Shown piece by piece: positions 56,753-64,000 of a stretch of DNA of 64,000 bases. The notes below the pieces were generated by a model, which saw only the letters and a program-made list of their open reading frames with translations, ran no database searches and had not been told where the DNA came from. A program made the position numbers and the translations under genes. Where the stretch lies: the NCBI GenBank assembly GCA_021527695.1, contig JAKFAO010000001.1, forward strand, positions 310,001 through 374,000. Direction: 5' to 3'. Position 1 is the first letter of the stretch. Each line of letters opens with the position of its first letter. This stretch comes from Naematelia aurantialba (taxonomy: Eukaryota > Basidiomycota > Tremellomycetes > Tremellales > Naemateliaceae).

Positions 56753-57763
56753 TGCTGGAGCGACACTGCGCACTGATGCGTCCGCCGCTATCTCAACTCC
56801 TGGAGATGGGGAACTGTCGTCGTCATCGAAAGGTATGTGGTGCGGCGGAGTTGTCAACACCTTTCCCCAGATTGTAGGAGCCGTCAAGGCAGTTTCGCTC
56901 CATTCTGCTTCGACACCACGCGCCGCGAATGTCTTGAGCGCCGCAGAGGCGCCAAACACCCACCATCGCTGGATGAACGGGCCGCCAGTGAGCGCGTCAA
57001 AATTCTCGTCGTCTCGCTGTCGTACAGCCATTGCTCTGTTACTAGCAAGCCCGTGGAGCGTGCGTGCCAACGGTCCCAATTGCCGTCCCGACTCGGCGTT
57101 GCCAAGACGCCGAGCCACTTCTTGATGTATGTGTGCATCCCAGCTGTCGAGACCAGTATGATACACGCTGTAGCTTGTTGGCACTGCTGATGCTGATCCA
57201 ACGCCTGTATTAGGTCTTGCTGTGGACTGCCCGTCGAGTTGTCTCTCACTGCTGGACAAGGTGTCTTCAACCCCGCTCGGCACATTCGAAGCGGGTTCTG
57301 GGTCCCCGGGTGTAATGCTGGCTGGTGTACCAGTCATTGGTATCTCGACAAAGATGAGCAGTGGAATGGGCATGGTAGCGAGCGTTGTACCTTGGACGCT
57401 CGACTCTACGCTGTGCCAACCATGGTACTCTATTGCAGTCGATGGATCTAGACCCAACGCGTCTAGACCCTCCAACGATGCCTGGTTCAGAGTAATTCCA
57501 GCTACTTCTAACTCCCTTTCTGCCTTCCCCCCAGTTGTAGACAACGTCAGAGGGGCAGGAGATTCAGCAGATACTGCAGTACTTTCAGCAGTGTAAGCCC
57601 GAGTGTGTGGGCCATCTGTTTCAACTAGTGTCTCAAAGCTTGAGAGCGGATAATGCTCTGGGGATTCAATAACTGGGATCCGACACTCGCTGTCTGTGGC
57701 ATCTAGAGCCATCTGGTCCAGGTCACGCTGAAGTTGCTGGATTATCGTAATATCAATCGACAT
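56714..57763 (-). CDS. Orphan family A, copy 2
   Basis: A continuous 349-codon frame from ATG 57763 (MSIDITIIQQLQRD). It shares with family A copy 1 the GLDP(S/A)T..EY block, the MPIPLLIFV / MPEPRIFV block, the NRAMAV / DRAVAI segment, the WWVF core, and a TIWG / TWGDE segment. It has a longer N-terminal extension rich in Thr, Ser and Glu than copy 1. I do not recognise a known domain. The stop codon lies in one arm of an inverted repeat. Divergence between the copies indicates an old tandem duplication. Confidence 0.6.
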   Translation of the reverse strand: MSIDITIIQQLQRDLDQMALDATDSECRIPVIESPEHYPLSSFETLVETDGPHTRAYTAESTAVSAESPAPLTLSTTGGKAERELEVAGITLNQASLEGLDALGLDPSTAIEYHGWHSVESSVQGTTLATMPIPLLIFVEIPMTGTPASITPGDPEPASNVPSGVEDTLSSSERQLDGQSTARPNTGVGSASAVPTSYSVYHTGLDSWDAHIHQEVARRLGNAESGRQLGPLARTLHGLASNRAMAVRQRDDENFDALTGGPFIQRWWVFGASAALKTFAARGVEAEWSETALTAPTIWGKVLTTPPHHIPFDDDDSSPSPGVEIAADASVRSVAPAASTDGGSHYHGQ

Positions 57764-58276
57764 TGCTGCTTTCTCGTCCGCTGGGGGCAAGTGGCGAAAA
57801 CAATGTTACTGCAATAATGGGAAATGACTGCGCGCTGAATGGGCTACAGCCCGTTGCCCACACCTATATGCCGCCAAAGTCAAAGGTGCGCCGCTGAGCG
57901 GTCCGCCGGGGATATCACAACCATAGATTACAAAATTGCAAATACTGGCGATGGAGAACAAGGGAGCTTCGCGATGCACTGTGTCACAGCCGATACTGTA
58001 GCCACAAAGGCGTGGCCGATCTTCTGTAAATCGACGGCGATACTAGCCGGTCAAGGGGTTCGAATGGAAGTCGCGAGGTGTCATGATCCTCGACTTCAGA
58101 CGGACTTGCAGAGAGAAGAGGTGTCCGTGCTGCAAGACCGACATGTGTCATGCGTGTGAAGGAAAGCAGATTGCTGGTGGCAAAACTGAAAACTCCCCAT
58201 CCCCTCCAAAACAGCTCGGTTCACGGTAGAAGTGGCATGAGTGCAGGTTTCGACGTGACCAAACTGTATCCAGATC
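57764..58276. other. Intergenic region between families A and B
   Basis: This gap of 513 bases carries the promoter of family A copy 2. No gene, CAAX peptide or tRNA is supported. Confidence 0.5.
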
Positions 58277-58837
58277 TCACCTCGTTACGGTGCCGTGGAA
58301 AGCAGACCCGAGAGACGGACCATCCAGCTGACAAGATTCGGGACCGGACAGCGGATCGGTCCACATAAATGCGTATCCTAGATACGTCAGATCATCCGTC
58401 TCGGCCTGAGTTGGATTCGGGATCTGAAACTGGATCTTTATCGTGGCCAAGAGTTCCCCTCGGTCCGGGTGATGTATCGAAGATCGTCCGAACAACCACG
58501 GTCTCTTCTCGGAATCCCGTTCGAATGACCAGTCGAAAGTACGGATGATCTCCCTCGAGTCTGGACACTTCCTCTTGATCCATTCCAGTGCAGAGCGCGT
58601 CATTGTTGGAAGCTCCGTCTTGTCCCAACGCTGATACCTGCCTCTATACCACCCGTCATATAACATACCAATAATGGAATGGTCTTCGCGGTAACAAAAC
58701 AACTCTCGCAGTCGATCACGACGCAGCACACTCAAGAAGTGGGTGGTTGTGCACTTTTCCAGCGTCGACTTCTGCAGATCCTGGAGGATGGACGCATTGT
58801 AAAGCTCAACCATCCCGTACGACACAGGTTTCTCCAT
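58277..58837 (-). CDS. Orphan family B, copy 1
   Basis: A continuous 186-codon frame from ATG 58837 (MEKPVSYGMVEL). I do not recognise it. It is paralogous to the next minus-strand gene (59463-60104). Shared blocks are an N-terminal MVEL/VVEL start, RxxxFLxS..R near residue 40, RWDKTELPTMTRSALEW against SWDEEQIPQMTKVAIEW, and a C-terminal beta-rich part (IKIQFQIPNP against VSIHFELPDF) ending in a Leu-Asp-Gly motif. Codon-by-codon changes are mostly conservative, suggesting selection on protein. No secretion or membrane signal is present. Confidence 0.6.
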   Translation of the reverse strand: MEKPVSYGMVELYNASILQDLQKSTLEKCTTTHFLSVLRRDRLRELFCYREDHSIIGMLYDGWYRGRYQRWDKTELPTMTRSALEWIKRKCPDSREIIRTFDWSFERDSEKRPWLFGRSSIHHPDRGELLATIKIQFQIPNPTQAETDDLTYLGYAFMWTDPLSGPESCQLDGPSLGSAFHGTVTR

Positions 58838-59462
58838 TTTGTGCCTTTTGTCGCTCGGCGATGGCGCTGGGCAGCTTCAAGAGATGGGTTGCTAAGAGAG
58901 ATGTCGCGGCTTATAACCTCGCCCTGCAGCGAGCGGTGGAATGAGTCTGCTAAAACCTCCGCCTCGACGCGAAAGGAGGCGTGCACCGTGATGTAAGCGC
59001 TTTGAATAGGCTCCAGCGGAAGTCTCCGAAGGTAAGAGATGGGGCTGGGGATGGAAGGAAGCGGAAAAGGAGCGCTCATGGAGTCAGAGAGGCCAAGTGC
59101 ATGAGAGCTTCGAGTGCTCGACTGGCTCCACATACGGCCGGTCAGGCCTGAGTGGTTTCAGATTACACATGAAGATAAGGCAGCATCTGTACTTGGGTGG
59201 GAAGATGAGTTCACATAAATGCTGGTCTGGGAGAAGATAGCTTGGCTTCGCCCGTCAGAGACTATCGAAAGCTGCTAGCGGTGAGGGTCGAAGGCCGAAT
59301 AGGCTCCAAGGGAGTAAAGTGGCTGTTGGGGGGAGTGATCTAATGCTTCTGCCTTCTTTTGATTAGGGATGGGATGTATACGGCCGAATCACGGCAATGA
59401 ATACTCTGAATCCAAGGCAGGATCGCACACTGCGCCGTTCCCTCGCGCTACTACAAGAGCCG
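58838..59462. other. Intergenic region between family B copies
   Basis: This 625-base gap separates the family B copies. The plus strand shows no convincing gene. Confidence 0.5.
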
Positions 59463-60104
59463 TCAAAGTGTGCTGGTAATCTGGCCACTGCCATCCAACT
59501 CGATTCGCTTCAACATCGACACGCCAGTGAACAGCGCCCAGCCTCTATACGTGCGATCGGGGTTTGTGAAGTCTGGGAGCTCAAAGTGGATAGACACGCT
59601 CGCCTGGGGCTCTAGGTATCCCATGGCGTCTCGCTGGTCCAGCGCGGTCACCTGCGTGTCTGCGCGCAGGTACAGCACCTCCATGCTTCCTTGGCAGAAC
59701 AGACCCGCGCTTTGAGTCGACAGCAGCTCCATCGTTCCTTGGCAGAACGATCCCGCGCCTTGAGCCGACTGCGACTCCCTTATTGTCCACGCCAGTGGGC
59801 TGAACAGCTCGATACGCTCCTGCGCCTGCACCTGTGACGCCCGAGCCCTCAGCTGCGCCTCGGTCCACTCGATCGCCACTTTCGTCATCTGGGGTATCTG
59901 CTCTTCGTCCCATGAGCGGAAAATCCCAGACTCGAGGCCGCCGACCAAAGCGCTCCCATACAGTGTGCGATTACACTGCGACAGCAGAAACTCCCTGCGC
60001 CGCGCTTGCGTAGCCGCCTGCACTGCAGCTTTCACCGTCTCTGCTGGAAAAGGGGGCACCCCATTGTCGAACTCTATCAGTTCTACCACACTGCAGTACG
60101 ACAT
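59463..60104 (-). CDS. Orphan family B, copy 2
   Basis: A continuous 213-codon frame from ATG 60104 (MSYCSVVELIEF). It matches family B copy 1 in the VEL start, the RSWDEEQIPQMTKVAIEW block and the C-terminal FELPDFTNPDRTYRGWALF / IELDG part. Between these blocks it has an in-frame tandem duplication of 16 residues (FCQG(T/S)ME units) that is absent from copy 1. I do not recognise a domain. An upstream GTG/TTG region extends the frame by a few codons but lacks ATG. Confidence 0.6.
   Translation of the reverse strand: MSYCSVVELIEFDNGVPPFPAETVKAAVQAATQARRREFLLSQCNRTLYGSALVGGLESGIFRSWDEEQIPQMTKVAIEWTEAQLRARASQVQAQERIELFSPLAWTIRESQSAQGAGSFCQGTMELLSTQSAGLFCQGSMEVLYLRADTQVTALDQRDAMGYLEPQASVSIHFELPDFTNPDRTYRGWALFTGVSMLKRIELDGSGQITSTL
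59679..59774 (-). repeat. 48-base imperfect tandem duplication inside family B copy 2
   Basis: Two copies, 59679-59726 and 59727-59774, differ at several bases but keep the reading frame and the cysteine and MEx residues. Confidence 0.9.
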
Positions 60105-60753
60105 CGCCTCAGTTTCCACCAACTAAAGCTTACCCGTAACTTTGGTGCTGGAAAGCCCGGTGAAGTAAGGACGAAATCCAAGTTCTGGAGTGCGGGAAGC
60201 GAAACAGTTCGCCCTCTTATCCCCTCTGAAAGGCCCTCTCTTGCGTCATGCAGCGCAATACGTGCATCGGAAACAAAGGGTCGTCGGGCTGTGGCATATA
60301 ATTTGTGTCCGGCGCTGCTTGACTTTTTCACTGGAAGACTGCGACAGCTGCGAAGGCTATCAAGACTGTGAAGATTGAACGGTGTGCAACGCTGCATTCA
60401 ATGCCTACAATACTAACCGATGCGAAAAGGACGCGACGAAGGTTACGACGAACATTTCCAGTATATATATATATCTAAGAGGCCAAGAAGGTCACACTAC
60501 GAAAGCCAGAACCACACCAGGCTGCCTTTTGAGACACGAGAAGTGAGTGAAGGATGCTCGAAACGCGACATGCTCAATAAAACTGCTTGAAGAAAGAATA
60601 ATAGCAAACGAAGGCCCGACCGTTAAAGTTCAGAGCAGCTCTTGAAGGCACCAAGTCTAGGCCCGACAGGCTGCAAGCAGCCAGTCCAGAAGCCCCCCAA
60701 GTCGACTGGACCGCAAGGTTACATGCATCGCCCATACCCACAAATGCGCGGCA
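60105..60753. other. Intergenic region downstream of ERB1
   Basis: This stretch lies between family B copy 2 and the ERB1 stop. It has an (AT)n tract at 60461-60473. No further gene is seen. Confidence 0.5.
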
Positions 60754-63548
60754 CTACGAACACCACAGCCTGACCTCGCCGTCCGATCCTGAACTGACCA
60801 ACCACGGTTTCTCAGGATGCCATCTCAGATCCAAGACGCCCAGGCCCTCTGTGATTCTGTGGCCTCGGAGGATTTTGAGAGGCACGATGAGGGGGTTCTG
60901 CATGAGGTCCGTGTACACTGTTGCGTGGAAGATGTGAATCGTGCCGTCGTCCGAGGCGCTGGCGAACAGTGGTAGAGTAGGATGGTATACCACTGCGCGA
61001 AGTGCGCGAGAGTGATACCTGCGTCTGTCAGCCTGAACGACCAGTAGAAGAGAGGGAAAAGTCGCACGGGGGACCCGGGGGTGGGAGGGACAGGAGGAGG
61101 GGGAGGCTGACCTGAGCGTCTTGAAGGGTTTGTTGGAGAGGTCCATGTCGAACCACGCGAGCTTCTTGTCGTAACTGCCGACAATGATGTTGTCGCCGAG
61201 CGGGTGCACGTCCATAGAGCTGATCCACTTCAAGCCCGTCTGCAAGGTCTTGAGAAGCTTCTGACCTGCAAGATCGTACAGCCGGACATAGCGCTGCGTG
61301 GCGGCGAAGAACCACGGCTTCAATGGGTGGAAGGCAACTCGTTGGACCGTGCCGTTCGTCTTGCGGAAGGGAGACTGCGTGGCGTGCTTGGAGAGCTGGT
61401 GAATCAGGACCGATTTGTTTTCCGCTACGAAACATCAGTCCACTGCAGTGTGCGTTCCCGAGGTCGCGTGGGACCTACCCTCTATAGCCACCGTTGCAAA
61501 GTAGTCTCCCTTGCGGTGCCACGCGACCTGTTTAGGCGTCCCAGGTACCTCCACATGCACCAACACTCCCCTCTCGCGCTCGCTCTCGGTCGGCCGGACC
61601 CACTTGATCGCCTCGACGCCCTTGACCGCCTTGCCAGCGCCGATTTTCGTCGTGGCCGAACTGCTCGCAAATGCGTTGTTGGCATGTTCGAGTGTGGCAG
61701 CCGCGACTGAAGGCGACGCAAGCCATAATGGGGAAAGCACAACCACTTTGCCCTGCACGAGAGCCACCAACATCGCTTCTTCTCTGTTGGGCGACCACTC
61801 GACATGCTGTATCGCCCCCGCCTTGAGATCCCACGTCCACACTTCTCGGCCATTGCCTAGGTCCCAAAGCCGGACAATACCATCCTCGGAACCACTAGCC
61901 ACCCATTCGCCAGTGGGGTTGACCGATATCCCGCGGACTCGCGTATCGCCCGGGTGTCGGTACTGTACTGACGAAGCGATGGGGAATGGCCGCAGCTCGC
62001 GAGGAGCGGGAAGTTTAGGGATAAGGCTCTCCGGGTCGATGTTGAGCTTGACACGACGAGTGCGGGGAGCGAGGTACAGATCGAGACATCGCTCAAACTT
62101 CTCCTGCACCATGTTGCGATAGCCTGGTACTTGACGCAGAGCTTGGTATTTCTGAGGCAAGAAGTCCTCCTTTCGGTCCTCCTTGTCCAGTTCCTCCCAT
62201 TCCTTCTTCTCCTGCTCAGTGGGGAGGTACTCTTCAGGGGGATTGTACGACTCTTTGGTCTTTGGGGGCGGTAGCTGTGGTGCGGGCATGTACATGGCGT
62301 GTTCGACGTTGGGCTTGTCCGCGTCCGACCAGATAGCGTATACTGCCGGTTTGGTCGCTCGAGGAGCATTCGGCACGATACGGCCCTCCCTGATCGCCTT
62401 GACGATCTTCATCACCTGCGAGAGTCAGCGACGAAAGTTGGAAGATTGCGGTGCTTGCCTTTTTGTGCTCCCATTTGGACGGGACGAAGCGCCGTTTTGG
62501 CTCAGGCGCTGCACTCAGGGGCACCTGCCTCTCCATCCCCTTGCCAGTGAACCACTCGATGGTCGGTTGGTACGGATCGTAGTCGGCGTCTGGGTTTTCG
62601 GCCCGCTCTAGTCTGCGAATAATATCCAGCTCTTTGTCGGTGAGCTGCACCTGTTGTTGCAGCGCCTTGTCCTCGACCGAGGTCCAAGCGTTGGGGTCTT
62701 CGACGTTGGACAGGAACTTGTCCAGCTCGTCGCCTTTGGCAGGACGGAAGATCTTCCGACCGTTCACGTCGTATCCAATGTGTGGGAGATCATCGTACCA
62801 CTCCATTGGGATGTTCCCAACGGTGTTGGGATTCTATAAACTCGGTAAGCCTCACCACCTACTCCTGCGCGGAACCACTCACATCTTCAGTACTGCTCTC
62901 ACTGCCGTAACCAGCTTCCACATCCTCATATTCTCGCTTATATCCTCCAGGCACGAGTTTGCTAGGTCGAAGAACACCAGTCCCATCTTTCGCTCGAGAG
63001 ATCTTCCCTTCCGCGCCGATGCTGTCGTCGGGCTTGATCGAATTTTGGGTGATGAGCCTCGAGAGCTTCTCGTCGGTGGTGAGGCGTTTGCTCGAGGATG
63101 AAGGCGATGGAGGCACGGATGTCGATGGTGAGGAGCCGTACATGTTGTCGATATCTGAAGAGTTGTATCCCGACTCGGAGCCGCTGTCCTCCTGATCGAC
63201 AAGCTCGTCCCCACTTGCACTCTCGTCGTCTCCGTTCTCTCTGTCTTCATCGTCTTCTTCCTGATCCCCATCTTCTTCGCCTTCTGAACCGCTGTCCAGC
63301 TCAGGGAACTCGTCTTCGTCATCTTCATCTTCATCTTCATCCTCGTCCGCTTCGTCTCCGCTGAGATCAAAGCCATCTCCCTCGACGTCAAATTCGCCAG
63401 CCGCGCTGTCTCCGTCCTGGTCGATCACCTCAGCTTCGCGCTTCTTGCTCGGCTGCGAGGCCGCAGGCAAGCGTGAAGGGCCGGCATGACCGTTCGAGCT
63501 TCCCACAGCAGCCCGAGAACCACTGGCTGCTGACGAACGAGCGACCAT
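60754..63548 (-). CDS. ERB1: Ribosome biogenesis protein ERB1 (BOP1)
   Basis: Five exons: 63548-62883, 62833-62459, 62415-61479, 61424-61112, 61018-60754, giving 851 aa. The N terminus has the usual long acidic Glu/Asp tracts. The BOP1NT domain follows ([49 protein letters not shown]), then a WD40 propeller ([106 protein letters not shown]). ERB1, with NOP7 and YTM1, forms the PeBoW complex needed for 60S pre-rRNA processing in the nucleolus. The second intron is 43 nt and has a GC donor (AAG|GCAAGC). Confidence 0.96.
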
Positions 63549-63854
63549 AATGGCACGAGAAGCAGAGTCAATGAACAGGAGCCTTGAATGCACGACTGTT
63601 GTCGCCAGCTGCAAAATCTCAAAATCTCGACGACCTCCACCGGGGATCCAACTGCCACAAACGGGTATTTTCCATAACTCCGACCCCTTGATGTGGAGAC
63701 CCCGCATTATCTTACGGTGGAGGTTGTCCGTGCGATGACGACTGAAGAGTAGTAGTGATCACCTGCCACATCGGTTTGTTGACAGTGTACGAGTTTGACA
63801 GGAGTACAAGTCAGTTCCCGCAAGCACTTCTAGGCTACAACTAGCAGGATAAAT
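63549..63854. promoter_or_regulatory. Divergent promoter region ERB1 / DUF3140-like
   Basis: The two genes diverge over about 306 bases. A purine/GATC-containing stretch is visible but no element can be named. Confidence 0.5.
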
Positions 63855-64000
63855 ATGGTCAAAGACAGCGCCGAGGTCGTCGAGGAGTTCAATGGTCGGT
63901 CCGTGTGCCTGTGGACCCGCCGCTGAAACTGACAAGGAGCCACAGAGATCGTCAACATGACGGCGGATGCTCGTGTTTCCGCCTTCTATTTGGTTCACTG
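63855..64000 (+). CDS. DUF3140-like protein (5' part, cut by window end)
   Basis: The start at ATG 63855 gives MVKDSAEVVEEFN, then a GT intron (63895-63945), then EIVNMTADA. The VxEEFNExVNMTxxxLxxWL pattern is that of the small DUF3140 family; the last visible residues suggest a second donor GTGTTT near 63973. Only about 25 residues can be read, so this is a weak assignment. The intron ends in AG before AGATCGTCAAC. Confidence 0.5.

Noticed and set aside
55305..57000. Homeodomain in family A (KQWWVF, QRWWVF)
   Set aside because: The tryptophan pair looks like helix 3 of a homeodomain, but the needed WFxNxR residues and the preceding helices are missing.
58040..58120. tRNA-like ggttcgaat box
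   Set aside because: No A box or foldable acceptor stem was found at the right distance.
60461..60473. (AT)n tract as an origin or TATA promoter
   Set aside because: It lies between two gene ends and has no gene correctly placed downstream of it.
52100..60750. Mating-pheromone precursor ending in a CAAX motif
   Set aside because: I read the intergenic stretches on both strands for a short frame with Cys-aliphatic-aliphatic-X before a stop and found none that also had an upstream ATG and an asparagine-rich leader.

Overview
This window is nuclear DNA of a basidiomycete yeast or yeast-like fungus. Nearly every gene is cut by short introns (about 40-100 nt, GT[A/G]NG donors, CTNA-type branch sites). 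The proteins are clearly fungal: COX11, CHL1, ERB1, PFA4, mitochondrial uS4, an M20 carboxypeptidase and an arrestin adaptor. A seven-segment STE3-type pheromone receptor and the GC-rich, very intron-dense style point to Basidiomycota, most likely Tremellomycetes; Trichosporonales is my best guess, as inference. I found no rRNA, CRISPR array, transposon or convincing tRNA. Gene models below were spliced by eye; exon lengths were checked so that reading phase is kept at every junction. Coordinates given are CDS spans including introns.

Left part (1-24.1 kb): GDA1 Golgi nucleoside diphosphatase (3'-truncated by the window edge), a leucine-rich-repeat/alpha-beta hydrolase fusion, a low-complexity His/Asp-rich protein, an RLM1/MEF2-type MADS-box factor, COX11, a divergent septin-like GTPase, GPN3, the CHL1 helicase (14 exons), methionine-R-sulfoxide reductase, and an arrestin-like trafficking adaptor.

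Middle (24.7-48.3 kb): a TVP15/COPI-associated membrane protein, a CX5R rhodanese (ACR2/CDC25-like), a monothiol glutaredoxin, palmitoyltransferase PFA4 with 6- and 7-nt microexons, a CPS1-type M20 carboxypeptidase, a previously unnamed protein with two SPIRAL1/HN1/Jupiter-like motifs, a sorbitol/L-arabinitol-type dehydrogenase, mitochondrial ribosomal uS4, a multi-pass protein ending KKDD, an aldo-keto reductase, a small cysteine-containing orphan, and a WrbA/PST2-type flavodoxin whose start codon is split by an intron.

Right part (48.8-64 kb): a GTPBP1/2-family translational GTPase, a simple-repeat-rich stretch, the STE3 receptor, then four consecutive minus-strand orphan genes that form two pairs of tandem paralogues (families A and B), then ERB1 divergent from a DUF3140-like gene cut by the window end. 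The receptor plus its orphan paralogue block is the only part that looks lineage-specific; the remainder is conserved housekeeping. A recurring feature is that enlarged introns carry tandem repeats that are pyrimidine-rich on the sense strand, whatever the strand of the gene.
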